64,000 nucleotides of DNA from Candidatus Moranbacteria bacterium UBA2282. Its GTDB lineage: Bacteria > Patescibacteriota > Minisyncoccia > Moranbacterales > UBA2206. The position numbers were made by a program, and so were the translations under genes. The notes under the pieces were generated by a model. It saw only the letters and a program-made list of their open reading frames with translations. It was not told the DNA's origin and searched no databases. Location of the stretch: contig DDWQ01000003.1 of NCBI GenBank assembly GCA_002345745.1, forward strand, positions 24,798-88,797, written 5' to 3'. Shown here piece by piece: positions 17,443 through 26,691 of this stretch. Every line of letters starts with the position of its first letter. Within the stretch, counting starts at the first letter, position 1.

Positions 17443-18730
17443 AAAAATAAATATACGCGTTATGTTTGATGTTTTTATTCTAATAGTTTTATATTTGCCG
17501 TTTCAGTTAGCATTAAATCCGGCAACGGGTGTTGATTTGGCCTCTATTCGCGTTTTAATTATTTTGTTGTTTGCTTTTTGGTTAGCACAAGGATTAAAAA
17601 GAAAAAATATTCAAATAAAGAATAATTTGCAAACCTGGCTAATCATATCATTTTTATTTTTAAATACTTTTTCTATTCTTGTCGCTAAAAACAGCGATTG
17701 GTCTATACGAAAATTGCTGTTTCTTTTTTCCATTTTTCCTATTTTTTTTGTGGCGAGCCAGCTAATTTCAACCAAAAATAGGGCATTGCGAGTTGTTAAT
17801 GTTCTTGTTGGGAGTGCAACAGTGATTGCAGGAATTGGCATATTGCAATTTTTATTACAATTTCTGCTCGGTCTGGACGCCGTATATGATATTTGGGCTA
17901 ATTTTGTAATTAGTCCATTTTTAGGGACTAGTTTGAGTGAGGCAGTCCTAAAAAATCCAAGTTGGCTGGTGAATATTTCTGGTCAAACATATTTGCGGGC
18001 AACGTCCCTTTTTCCAGACCCGCATATGCTGGCATTTTATTTAGGTCTTTCGTTGCCCCTTGCTGGGGGGTTGTGGTTTTCAGATAAAAGCCGAAAATGG
18101 CTAATAATAAGCAGTTTCAATCTTATTTTAATAGCAGATCTCTTAACGTTTTCGCGAGGTGGTTATATGGGATTATTCGCCGGATTAATTTTTCTGGGAT
18201 TATTTTTTTCTAAAAATATTTTCCAAAAGTATAAAAAAATAGTTATACTTGTTTTTTGTCTCGGTGTAGCGTTTATAATTATTCCATCACCAATTTCACA
18301 GAGATTTTTTTCTAGTTTTAATGTGAAAGAAGGCTCTAATCAAGGTCGAATGGTGATGTGGGAAAAAGCTGTAGCGGTAGCACTCGCACATCCGCTAATG
18401 GGTGTTGGTATTGGCAATTTCCCCCTAGAGGTCAAAGCAACAGCAACTTATCGCGAGCCTATTTATGCACATAACACATATTTAGATATTGCAGTTGAAA
18501 CTGGTTTGGTTAATATGCTTGTTTGGGTGGGTATTTTAGCAACAACTATGTGTGGTTTTTGGAAAAAGACTAAAAAAGACAATTTTTTTCTTGCCACTCT
18601 AGTTAGTTTAGTTATTTTTTCCACCCATTCCCTAGTTGAAACAGCCATCTATTCTCCTGTTGTGTTAACACTTTTTCTGATTATAATAAGTTTATATAAT
18701 TTAAAAACAGAAAATGAAGAAATTTCTTAA
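17435..18730 (+). CDS. O-antigen ligase / polymerase-like membrane protein (Wzy_C family), first copy
   Basis: 431 residues with roughly ten or more membrane helices and a large outer loop. The C-terminal half has the Wzy_C-type pattern GRMVMWEKAVAVALAHPLMGVGIGNFP, then AHNTYLDIAVETGLVNML with the conserved H-N-x-x-L. Such proteins ligate or polymerise lipid-linked glycans on the outer face. The start may be TTG 17435 (overlapping the previous gene by 8 bases) or ATG 17462; TTG is shown because both leave membrane segment 1 intact. It overlaps the next gene by 17 bases. Confidence 0.85.
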   Translation: MHKKINIRVMFDVFILIVLYLPFQLALNPATGVDLASIRVLIILLFAFWLAQGLKRKNIQIKNNLQTWLIISFLFLNTFSILVAKNSDWSIRKLLFLFSIFPIFFVASQLISTKNRALRVVNVLVGSATVIAGIGILQFLLQFLLGLDAVYDIWANFVISPFLGTSLSEAVLKNPSWLVNISGQTYLRATSLFPDPHMLAFYLGLSLPLAGGLWFSDKSRKWLIISSFNLILIADLLTFSRGGYMGLFAGLIFLGLFFSKNIFQKYKKIVILVFCLGVAFIIIPSPISQRFFSSFNVKEGSNQGRMVMWEKAVAVALAHPLMGVGIGNFPLEVKATATYREPIYAHNTYLDIAVETGLVNMLVWVGILATTMCGFWKKTKKDNFFLATLVSLVIFSTHSLVETAIYSPVVLTLFLIIISLYNLKTENEEIS

Positions 18731-19886
18731 ATTAGAAAATTTTATTTATTTGACGATAGTTTCGCTACCGCTATATTTGATTCGCTTTTCTATTTTTGGT
18801 TTGCCAACTAATGTTTTTGAAATAATGGCATTGGCGTCAATAATAATGTTTTTTATAAGCGCTAGGAGCCTAAAAAATGAGCTGAGAGCTTACTCCAAAT
18901 ATTTTATACCCATTGGACTGATAATCGGAGGACTGGTGCTCTCAATGCTGTTTAATGGTTCATATCGCACAGGGCTAGGTGTTATAAAAAGTTGGTTTAT
19001 CATCCCATTGATATTTGCTTTTATTGCCACAGTCAGCTTGCAAGAGGAAAAAAAGAAAACAATCTTTAGTGCTATATATATTTCAGCTTTTTTAGTCGCT
19101 TGCGTAGCGTTGGGTTATTTTTTGCTAGGCAAAATTACTTTTGACGGTCGCTTGCAAGCAATTTTTAATTCGCCAAATTACTTGGCTATGTATTTATCAC
19201 CAGCCATTATAATTGGTTTGGTTAATTTTAAAAAAAATAAAAAAAGCTACACCTTTTCGTTACTTATTATCGCAAGCGTGCTATATCTTACTTTTTCGTA
19301 TGCTGCATGGTTGGCAGCATTAATTTCATTGGGATTAATTTGGTTTTTGCAAAAAAGAATTGGTAAGAAGTCAAAAAATATAAGCTGGATTATTATAGGT
19401 ATGATAATTGTGATATTTTGGCAACTTGGAACAGTGAAGATGACAAATTTAATCCATTTGACCGAGCGATCATCTTTGGCATCGCGAATGATGATTTGGC
19501 GGTCAGCCGGCAAAATGATAATAGATAATCCAATAATAGGTATTGGTCCGGGTAATTTTCAAACTAAATATCTGGCATATCAAAAATATTTTCCACCATA
19601 TTTAGAATGGGCTGTTCCCGAGCCACATAATCTTCTACTAGCCTTTTGGTTGCAAACTGGAATAATAGGTTTAGTGGGTTTTATAACTTTAATGTTTATG
19701 TGGTTTAAGGCGCTGGCAAAAGAAATAAATAATTTGTCAGAAAATACACTTATAGCGTTGGCTATTGTAGCAATGGTGCTTGTCCACGGTTTTTTGGATA
19801 CAACATATTTCAAAAATGACCTAGCTGTTTTGTTTTGGTTAACCTTTTTAGCTTTGAAAAAGAATCGAAGCCGTAGCGAGTATTAA
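18714..19886 (+). CDS. O-antigen ligase / polymerase-like membrane protein (Wzy_C family), second copy
   Basis: 390 residues, polytopic. The same signature occurs: SRMMIWRSAGKMIIDNPIIGIGPGNFQ and PEPHNLLLAFWLQTGIIGLVGF. It overlaps the first copy by 17 bases. Two consecutive members suggest one acts as a chain polymerase and the other as a ligase to a lipid or protein acceptor. It ends 15 bases from the convergent next gene, with no terminator seen between them. Confidence 0.85.
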   Translation: MKKFLKLENFIYLTIVSLPLYLIRFSIFGLPTNVFEIMALASIIMFFISARSLKNELRAYSKYFIPIGLIIGGLVLSMLFNGSYRTGLGVIKSWFIIPLIFAFIATVSLQEEKKKTIFSAIYISAFLVACVALGYFLLGKITFDGRLQAIFNSPNYLAMYLSPAIIIGLVNFKKNKKSYTFSLLIIASVLYLTFSYAAWLAALISLGLIWFLQKRIGKKSKNISWIIIGMIIVIFWQLGTVKMTNLIHLTERSSLASRMMIWRSAGKMIIDNPIIGIGPGNFQTKYLAYQKYFPPYLEWAVPEPHNLLLAFWLQTGIIGLVGFITLMFMWFKALAKEINNLSENTLIALAIVAMVLVHGFLDTTYFKNDLAVLFWLTFLALKKNRSRSEY

Positions 19887-19900
19887 ATTAAAAAATCTTC

Positions 19901-21049
19901 CTAGAGCGAAAGCTGATAGAGTTTTCCATCAATTCTGTTTACAAAAAACAAACTACTTTCATCCGGACTTAAAAATAATTCTGTTGCATCATAGGCTTGA
20001 TCTATTTTGTCTAGGGTAATTATGCGAGTTTTTTCACCAGTAGTAACATCAACTTTCCAAAATGTATCACTGGTGTTGAATTTTGCATCATTATAATCAT
20101 TGGGCATTGTTGCACCAGCAGGAATTGAACTAGGTAGTGCATAATAAATAGTGGTGTTGTTTTTTGACCAAGCACATTTAGAAACCATTGTTGGAATGCC
20201 AAGCGTTTTATATTCTCCACCAACGCTGTTCATAACACTAAGTTGCAGTTTTGTTACATCTGTTGTTTCTATGCTGCTTTCAAGTAAAAAACTGCCATCA
20301 GAACTCCATAAATAGTCAGCTCCAAATTTACCTTGAGTAATTGTTTTTATTTCTTCACCAAAAACTGGCACAGACGACATAGTCGCTTGTGTAAGGGAAT
20401 CTGGCTTATTCCAAAAAGAAACCAAGCCCGTTTTTGGAATAATAGCAACACGAGCATCGCCATTAGGCAGGGTGATTATTTTTTTCCAATTAGAGCCATC
20501 CGGATCAGCGACATTAAGCGTTTGTTTATCTGTTGTTGACTTGGAATATTTATAAATAATTTTATTGTTGTTTTGCCAAATAAGATCAGCTATGCCATCT
20601 GCCAGTCCAACATTTTTGTTTTGCAGATAATCATAAGAAGAAAATTTGGAGGATAAACTATCTTTTGGAAAACGGGAAACAACCTTGTTTGTGTCTGGCG
20701 ACCAAATAATATCGGATAAATTTAGGAGTTCTGCCGAAGAAAGTGTTTTTTTGTTGTGGCTCAATATATCAACTTCAAAAGCATTGCCAGTTGCTTTTGC
20801 ATAATATTTTATAGAATCACCAGTCGGAGAAATTATTGGTGCTAAAATAGGTTCATCTGTCAGTGCTGTAATCGTGGCATTTTTTGAAATTATTGGTTGC
20901 TCAGAAGGTTTTTCCGAGGTTGTTGTTGCTATCTCTGAATCACTTGATGAAGGTGTTTGTTTGAAAGAAAGCAAATAAACCCCCCAAAGAAGCAGGATAA
21001 CAATAAGTGCAATGGTGGAGGTGATAAAAATTTTTTTAGGTAAGGACAT
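19901..21049 (-). CDS. Membrane-anchored TolB-like beta-propeller protein
   Basis: 382 residues: an N-terminal membrane anchor (about 7-28), a Ser/Thr-rich linker (about 33-50), then repeated blades with the TolB/WD-like pattern I-(V/I)-(S/W)SPD-(S/T)-x-x (ISPTGDSI, WSPDTNKV, WSSDGSFL, WSKNNTTI, LSPDESSL). It is probably extracytoplasmic. It is the last gene of the VirB4/PrgI/VirB6 block on the minus strand, 21 bases after the preceding gene, so it may serve as a scaffold or lid for that apparatus. No enzymatic motif is visible. Confidence 0.7.
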   Translation of the reverse strand: MSLPKKIFITSTIALIVILLLWGVYLLSFKQTPSSSDSEIATTTSEKPSEQPIISKNATITALTDEPILAPIISPTGDSIKYYAKATGNAFEVDILSHNKKTLSSAELLNLSDIIWSPDTNKVVSRFPKDSLSSKFSSYDYLQNKNVGLADGIADLIWQNNNKIIYKYSKSTTDKQTLNVADPDGSNWKKIITLPNGDARVAIIPKTGLVSFWNKPDSLTQATMSSVPVFGEEIKTITQGKFGADYLWSSDGSFLLESSIETTDVTKLQLSVMNSVGGEYKTLGIPTMVSKCAWSKNNTTIYYALPSSIPAGATMPNDYNDAKFNTSDTFWKVDVTTGEKTRIITLDKIDQAYDATELFLSPDESSLFFVNRIDGKLYQLSL

Positions 21050-21070
21050 CTTTTATGGGCTGAATAATAA

Positions 21071-21766
21071 TTAAGTTTTTTTGATAAATTTTTTGTAAAT
21101 AATCCAGAGAAGAGCAAAGAAGAACACTATTATGATAATGATTATTATCACGGAATAAGATGATGTTGTGATTTGTGAGACAGGTTGTTGGACAGGTTGT
21201 GGAGTAGATTGTGTAAGTAAAATTTGTCCAGTAACAGGGTCTTTTATGACGCCACTATTTTTATTAAGCAGATCAGTCGTTTGCTGGCTGTATTCTGGTT
21301 TGCTGGTTGCGCAATCCCCTAGGCAATTTTGCGCCGTTTCACCTTTTTCGTATTCGCATATACCATTGCCATTGCAAACGGAAAATTTAGACAGATCAGT
21401 GTTCAGCAACTCTTTGTTGCCTAATTTTTCCAACACCTTAAGTTCGGTGGCCAAACTAAAATAAGGTATGTTTAGATTGAAAGCACCATCTTGTTTATTA
21501 AATTCGGTTGAAACAATCTTTTTTCCGTCTGCCTCATAAAGTTCCAATATAAATTCACCAGATGTTTTATTTTGTGCAAATTCAACGATGGAAATGTCTT
21601 TAGTGGTGTCATGAATAACATTTTCCGGAACAGATTTATCAAAAGACAATGTGTTGGTTTTTGCAGCGTAGTAAAAGTATATCGTAAAAGCATCTGAAGC
21701 TTTGGATATTAATGGAGAGGCAAACAATGCAATTGTTATTGCAAAGAGGATGATTTTTTTCTTCAT
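21071..21766 (-). CDS. Secreted/membrane protein with a cysteine motif and C-terminal anchor
   Basis: 231 residues: signal peptide (1-24, cleavage near SKA-SD), an extracytoplasmic domain, a six-residue-spaced cysteine cluster C-N-G-N-G-I-C-E-x(8)-C-x3-C around residues 133-155, and a C-terminal membrane helix of mostly isoleucine (about 205-223) with a basic tail. The CGNGxCExGE-like motif recurs in secreted proteins of many bacteria, probably disulfide-linked. It is 6 bases downstream of the VirB2-like gene, so it probably belongs to the same apparatus. Function unknown. Confidence 0.7.
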   Translation of the reverse strand: MKKKIILFAITIALFASPLISKASDAFTIYFYYAAKTNTLSFDKSVPENVIHDTTKDISIVEFAQNKTSGEFILELYEADGKKIVSTEFNKQDGAFNLNIPYFSLATELKVLEKLGNKELLNTDLSKFSVCNGNGICEYEKGETAQNCLGDCATSKPEYSQQTTDLLNKNSGVIKDPVTGQILLTQSTPQPVQQPVSQITTSSYSVIIIIIIIVFFFALLWIIYKKFIKKT

Positions 21767-21772
21767 ATTTTT

Positions 21773-22600
21773 TTATAAGCTAGCATAAGAATTTAAAACC
21801 CGAGTACAATAATTATCAGTGGTTTTAGCACAATTATTAGGCTTGCCAGAATTATAACAAGACGCAACTTGTTGGATATCAGTCATTGGACAACGACTAT
21901 TGTTGCTTTTGATGAGCCAAGCCGCACAATTAGCATCTAGTTGTGGATCATTTTGAATTGCTAGACAGCTAGTCGTGGCATCGCCTGGGATGCCACAAGC
22001 TGTTCTTATCGCGGGCAAGGCTTGGGAATATCCGCAGGAACCATAACCATCTGTCGATAAGCTTTTATTGCAACCTTCACCACCATCTATTATAGCCTTT
22101 AGAGTTTTTGGATCTACACCAGAAGAATTGTTATTAATCGCGTCATTCATACTACTACATTTAGAGTCTGTAACGGGTGCTCCAGTTGGGGTTGTGGGAG
22201 TTGTTATAGGAACTGGTTGAGTGGCAATAGTAGCAACAGTCCCGCTATCTAACCGAACTAAATTTGGGTTGATTTCATATAGCAACAAATAGGAAATCAA
22301 TGCTAATATCAAACCAATAATAGCATCAGTAATAACTGCCTTAGATTTGTCGACGCTGGCAACGTTGGCAGCTGAAGAAATATACATATAACCGCCAATA
22401 GTGATCATCAGCAAAGCCGAAACTCCAACACCCCAAATGCCAAATTTATAAACAGCAGCAATGTAATTGTAAAAATTACCATCCGTTGCAAAACCAGGAA
22501 TTTGTTCCATCGGAGTATAACTAAAAGAAGCTGCCCAAGTTATTACGGGTAGGAACAAAAATAAAAAAATAGCGATGGTTAATATTTTTTTTGTATTCAT
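21773..22600 (-). CDS. VirB2/TrbC-like pilin apparently fused to a lytic-transglycosylase-like domain
   Basis: 275 residues. The N-terminus looks like a VirB2/TrbC subunit: signal peptide (1-23), a first membrane helix (FGIWGVGVSALLMITIGGYMYISSA), a short loop with VDKSKAVITDAI, and a second helix (IIGLILALISYLLLYEINP). After a Thr/Pro linker (about 125-143) comes a domain (about 150-275) with the order A-I-I-D-G-G-E-G, YGSCGYSQALP and QQVASCYNSG...YCTRVLNSY, reminiscent of VirB1-type lytic transglycosylases (catalytic Glu, G-x-x-Q-x-x-P, A-x-x-YN-x-G). Six or more cysteines suggest disulfides. A pilin joined to a wall hydrolase would be unusual. Confidence 0.65.
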   Translation of the reverse strand: MNTKKILTIAIFLFLFLPVITWAASFSYTPMEQIPGFATDGNFYNYIAAVYKFGIWGVGVSALLMITIGGYMYISSAANVASVDKSKAVITDAIIGLILALISYLLLYEINPNLVRLDSGTVATIATQPVPITTPTTPTGAPVTDSKCSSMNDAINNNSSGVDPKTLKAIIDGGEGCNKSLSTDGYGSCGYSQALPAIRTACGIPGDATTSCLAIQNDPQLDANCAAWLIKSNNSRCPMTDIQQVASCYNSGKPNNCAKTTDNYCTRVLNSYASL

Positions 22601-22638
22601 TTTGTACAGATTATTGATAATATAAGTATAGCACAGTT

Positions 22639-25398
22639 TTAAATTTGTTTTTGTTCGGGGAAAAGTGAAAACAAAGTGCGAACCAAGAAGAGAATCAATA
22701 ACATTGTTAGTGCGATGCGGAAAAGAAAGTTAATGTAGCTTGGTATGGCAGAAAATAAACTAGCGAGAATTTTTTGTTGCGGATTTTTATTTTGACCCGT
22801 AATAATTGCTGTACCACTAAGATTATTCACCATTTTAATTTCAATTGTTTGTGAAATAGATTTTTCATAAAAATTAGTTTGAGGAACTTTCCAAATAGTG
22901 AAGAGTGCTTTCTTAACTAAATTTGGTTGAGTGTAAAGTGCACTAAGAGTAATGTCATATTTTTCTCCTACAGGCTTATTGGCAGTGAATACAAGTGTGC
23001 CATTAGCTTCAATCGCAGTGATTCCAAGGGAAGCCATATTGTCGGTGGTTACTTGGATGCCATCAAAAATCCACGAGGCATTGTCTCCAGGAATGAGTGT
23101 ATTGGAAGATGATTTTATTTTAACAACTTCGCCTGACAAAGCTTCAAATTTATCAAGGCTAAAATCTGGCCAGGCACTAGAAGTCATACCAGAAACTGGA
23201 TTAGGATTAACATTGATTGGATCAATATAATAGCCTAATAGAGTTGGCGCACAGGTATCTGTAGTGGTAGAGGTTATGAATATTGCTGGGTCAACTACAC
23301 GAAATGTTTTAGATAAAATTATTTTCTCTCCCGTTGTTTTATTAAGAGCCTCTAATGATAATATATGTTGAGAATCTCTTCCTCCCAAGATTGGAATATA
23401 GGCGATGTTCTGTTTGGTTTCAGTAAGAGGTGCATTATCAAAAGACCATAAAAAATCATAACCAGATGGATTGGCAATATCAACCTTAACTCCAATTATC
23501 TCATTTTTTACGACTGGACAGATAGCAGACTCTATTCCAACATTGCAACGCTCAGTAGCGTTATTTAAACCAAGAGTTAGACTGTCAGAAACGCTGGCCG
23601 AAAAAACCTTAATAGCACTCGATGATAACTGAATTGGAATAATGATAGTTCCGACACCCTCTTTTTTTCCTTCGATTGCTCGGAGGATAATTTTAGCATA
23701 AAAAGTTTTTTGGTTAGATTTTAATGCAGGAAGACTAGCTTTAAAATTCAAATTCATTTTAAGAGAATCAATACCGATGCCAGACAATTTTTTTAAACCA
23801 GTTTGGGATTCTAATTGTGCTAATGTCAACATTTTCCAATCCTTATCTTCGGCTGCAATATCCGAACTAAGATATATTTGCCAAGCATATTTCAAAAAAG
23901 ACTTATTCTCCACCCCCATAATAGAAGACTGAACAATCAATTGATCGGCACTATCTGCAGATTCAGAATTCATTGGTGATTTGGGTTGATAAGACAAGGA
24001 AACTTCCATTTTTTCATCAGAGTTTCCTTCGCTAGGTTCGATGAAGCCGTCTAGAAGAGTGGTGTTGACGTCTTCGATAGTAATATTTGCTTCTGTTTCA
24101 TCACTCATTCTTCCTACGAAGTCACCGCATTCTCCACCTGCTATACAGACAGTGCAACTTTCAGAATGATCGCCACTAAGAAGAACAACTAGATGTGGAG
24201 GAAAAGCTTCATTATCAGAAAGAGGTTTCCAAAGAAAACTAGCTCCCCCTGCACCTTCCTCATAGCGAGTGGCTCCATCAGGAATGCTGTGGGATTCTAC
24301 TGTGCCTGAGCAAGTCACATTAACCGTAACAGGTCCTCCATAGGAACTACCAGGCTGGGAAAAACTATATACTAATCTATCATCCGTAGAACCACTATCC
24401 TCCTCCGATTTAATCTCTGGATTTCCACTAATAGCCCATGTAATTTTATAGGAAGAGTCATCATAATTAGTTGATTCTACTGAAATTCCTTCCACTGCAA
24501 CACCAATTTCGTCACCCGTTACATAATTCCAAGTAAGTGTGTTTCTTCCGAATCCAGCAACAGCGGCCTCATCCATCACCCCGCTATTGGTAGTGTCTTT
24601 TGAATTTGGGTTCGTGTGCCAAAATTCTTCTTCATTCAAATTAAATTTGCCGTCGCCAGTTTCTTCGTCAGGTGCGTTTGGAAATAAATGGTTTTCACAT
24701 TTAATTTCAGTTTCATTGCCAGTTGCAACGTGGTGGACATAACAATGATTGGCTTTCCCTTTTTGGTCATCACCACCAAAAGAAGCCTCATACCCATCAC
24801 CATCAGCAGGATCTTTCGCCACCTTGTATTGATTAGGCGCATTGCAATAATCAAGATTTGGTTGATCATCACAAATTGGAGCATCTTTTCCCATCGCTCT
24901 TTGCCAATCAAAATCACCACTAGCAACAAGACGCATAGCTTCAATTTTATAATCCTCAATATCAACATTATCATCATTGTTTAAATCGCAACGAGAAACA
25001 TAATCTGTATTATATCCATCATCACCTTTGTCGATAGTTTTGCAGTAACCACGTTTCAAATACCAACCGTAATAGAGAAGCGCGGGATCATTCATAAAAT
25101 ATGTAGCACTAGCTGAGGCAGTAATTTGCATCCCTGGGACAGGACTGCTAGGTGTAAAGGTTAGTTTCACTTGGGGTGGGGTTTTTTTCTGACGAGCGAC
25201 ATTTACGTATTGAACAGTTTCTTTAAGTGCAGTTTGATCGACTCCGAAATAACTCATCATATCACTGAGTGCCTTTTCGGTAACGGCTGCCGATATCGGA
25301 TCTAGACCTACCATTTCAGCATAAATAGCCGGTGCTCCCGAGGAAAAAATAATAGTCGAGATGAATAATAGTATAAGTGATTTTCGCAAAAAATTCAT
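22639..25398 (-). CDS. Large secreted protein with C-terminal membrane anchor, VirB4-cluster associated
   Basis: 919 residues: signal peptide (1-27), an acidic extracytoplasmic region with cysteines, an EF-hand/dockerin-like loop (DLNNDDNVDIEDY, near residue 140), several Ig/PKD-like beta segments (for example KITWAISGNPE and FLWSFDNAPL) and a C-terminal membrane helix (about 890-912). It lacks recognisable catalytic motifs. It is translated from the same strand as the surrounding secretion genes and is the biggest product of the block. An adhesin or outer sheath component is a reasonable guess only. Confidence 0.6.
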   Translation of the reverse strand: MNFLRKSLILLFISTIIFSSGAPAIYAEMVGLDPISAAVTEKALSDMMSYFGVDQTALKETVQYVNVARQKKTPPQVKLTFTPSSPVPGMQITASASATYFMNDPALLYYGWYLKRGYCKTIDKGDDGYNTDYVSRCDLNNDDNVDIEDYKIEAMRLVASGDFDWQRAMGKDAPICDDQPNLDYCNAPNQYKVAKDPADGDGYEASFGGDDQKGKANHCYVHHVATGNETEIKCENHLFPNAPDEETGDGKFNLNEEEFWHTNPNSKDTTNSGVMDEAAVAGFGRNTLTWNYVTGDEIGVAVEGISVESTNYDDSSYKITWAISGNPEIKSEEDSGSTDDRLVYSFSQPGSSYGGPVTVNVTCSGTVESHSIPDGATRYEEGAGGASFLWKPLSDNEAFPPHLVVLLSGDHSESCTVCIAGGECGDFVGRMSDETEANITIEDVNTTLLDGFIEPSEGNSDEKMEVSLSYQPKSPMNSESADSADQLIVQSSIMGVENKSFLKYAWQIYLSSDIAAEDKDWKMLTLAQLESQTGLKKLSGIGIDSLKMNLNFKASLPALKSNQKTFYAKIILRAIEGKKEGVGTIIIPIQLSSSAIKVFSASVSDSLTLGLNNATERCNVGIESAICPVVKNEIIGVKVDIANPSGYDFLWSFDNAPLTETKQNIAYIPILGGRDSQHILSLEALNKTTGEKIILSKTFRVVDPAIFITSTTTDTCAPTLLGYYIDPINVNPNPVSGMTSSAWPDFSLDKFEALSGEVVKIKSSSNTLIPGDNASWIFDGIQVTTDNMASLGITAIEANGTLVFTANKPVGEKYDITLSALYTQPNLVKKALFTIWKVPQTNFYEKSISQTIEIKMVNNLSGTAIITGQNKNPQQKILASLFSAIPSYINFLFRIALTMLLILFLVRTLFSLFPEQKQI

Positions 25399-25402
25399 AG
25401 AA

Positions 25403-26062
25403 TTACTTAAATAAATAAATTATATAGGTGTCTAGGATTATTAAAAAAAATAAACTCATTAAATAGGAATATAAAAAAGAGCGACTTTTGTAGGTGACGA
25501 CTCCTCCCGTGAAGGATAATATTATAAGAGGAGCTAATTTCCAGGTTAGATCGTTGGTAAATAGCAGAAAAAAGGTAAAAATTAAAGCTTGTATAATAGC
25601 TACTGCAAAGCCAAATTTTTCAGAAAATAAAAATAAAATAAAACCTTTGAAAAAAAACTCTTGTATGAATAAAAGAATATTTACCAAAATAAGTTCATAT
25701 AATAAAAATATGCCAAAATTTTGGGCTAGATAGGCTGGAAGCAGATATTTGTTTTCAAAATCAAAAAAATGTATCAGAATAAAAATTATTAGTGCTGATA
25801 CAAAAAACATTCCAATTGCCCAGATAATGCCAATTTTTGTGTTTTGCAGATTGAAACCAAAATTACGCAAATCTTTTTTCAGAATAAGTTTTATATATAG
25901 AATTGGCAGGAGAAAAAAGAAAAATAAATTAAGACTGAATTTTTGTGAAATGTCTTGGGTTGGAAAAAAAATAATCAGCAACAAACAAGCCAAAATGACA
26001 ACGGAGCTGATTAGTTCTGTTTTCCAAGCGGAAATAAATTGTTTTGCTTTTTCTTGTGTCAT
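25403..26062 (-). CDS. Polytopic membrane protein, degenerate CPBP (CAAX protease-like) family
   Basis: 219 residues, about seven or eight membrane helices. The segment LLFIQEFFFKGFILFLF sits where active CPBP intramembrane proteases have E-E-x3-R; here the pair is Q-E and the Arg is Lys. The later His-containing motifs are not evident, so activity is doubtful. It lies 4 bases upstream of the large secreted protein and 9 bases after the next upstream gene, so it is embedded in the secretion operon, possibly as an assembly or immunity-type membrane factor. Confidence 0.6.
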   Translation of the reverse strand: MTQEKAKQFISAWKTELISSVVILACLLLIIFFPTQDISQKFSLNLFFFFLLPILYIKLILKKDLRNFGFNLQNTKIGIIWAIGMFFVSALIIFILIHFFDFENKYLLPAYLAQNFGIFLLYELILVNILLFIQEFFFKGFILFLFSEKFGFAVAIIQALIFTFFLLFTNDLTWKLAPLIILSFTGGVVTYKSRSFLYSYLMSLFFLIILDTYIIYLFK

Positions 26063-26071
26063 TTTTTTGTA

Positions 26072-26656
26072 TTAAGCAGGTGTTGCATCTGCAATGCTTT
26101 GATTGATTGCTTGTGTTTGTGCATTTTTAACAGCGACAGCTTCTTTTGCTTTTTCTGCATTTAATTTTCTTTCTTCCAAGGTCATTTTAAAAATAAAATA
26201 AACAGAAATAGCCTCTAGGGGCATTAGGTCTATGATAGGAATAATTTCTACGAGAGTCATTCCAGCTAAAAGCAAAAGTTTTCGCAATAGTGGACTAATT
26301 TTTATTTTAGCTTTTCCAGCTTTTGTTCGAGCTTCTTTAGTTTTGCTATAAGATCCAGTTAAAAATATGGTTATAATAATTACTGCGGAAGCCATCAAGG
26401 TAAAAATGAAAATTAGCACAGCGCCAATGCCACCAGCAGCAATTAAAGCTGTGTTGACAATATCTAGAATATCTTTGAGTAGGGCTGCCATAAAAGCGAT
26501 AGCAAACAACCAATCCAGAAAAGGATTAATCTGTGCCATAAGCGATACTGCACCTATGGTTGTCTTGGCACCTTTTTTAATCTGACTCACTGACTTTTTC
26601 AATGTGCCTGCACGGGAGGTTTTTAAATTGTTGGCATGATCTTGTTGATTAGCCAT
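26072..26656 (-). CDS. Hypothetical membrane protein of the VirB4/PrgI cluster
   Basis: 194 residues: a basic cytoplasmic N-terminus, two close membrane helices (about 45-105), a basic loop, a further hydrophobic segment (about 125-155) and an Ala/Lys/Glu-rich, coiled-coil-prone tail. I do not recognise a family. It is separated by 35 bases from the VirB4 ATPase gene; the ATG is preceded by a short dyad (TAGACTT...AAGTCTA) that may be a leader hairpin. Confidence 0.55.
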   Translation of the reverse strand: MANQQDHANNLKTSRAGTLKKSVSQIKKGAKTTIGAVSLMAQINPFLDWLFAIAFMAALLKDILDIVNTALIAAGGIGAVLIFIFTLMASAVIIITIFLTGSYSKTKEARTKAGKAKIKISPLLRKLLLLAGMTLVEIIPIIDLMPLEAISVYFIFKMTLEERKLNAEKAKEAVAVKNAQTQAINQSIADATPA

Positions 26657-26691
26657 AATACGTATTAGACTTATTAAGTAACAAGTCTATT

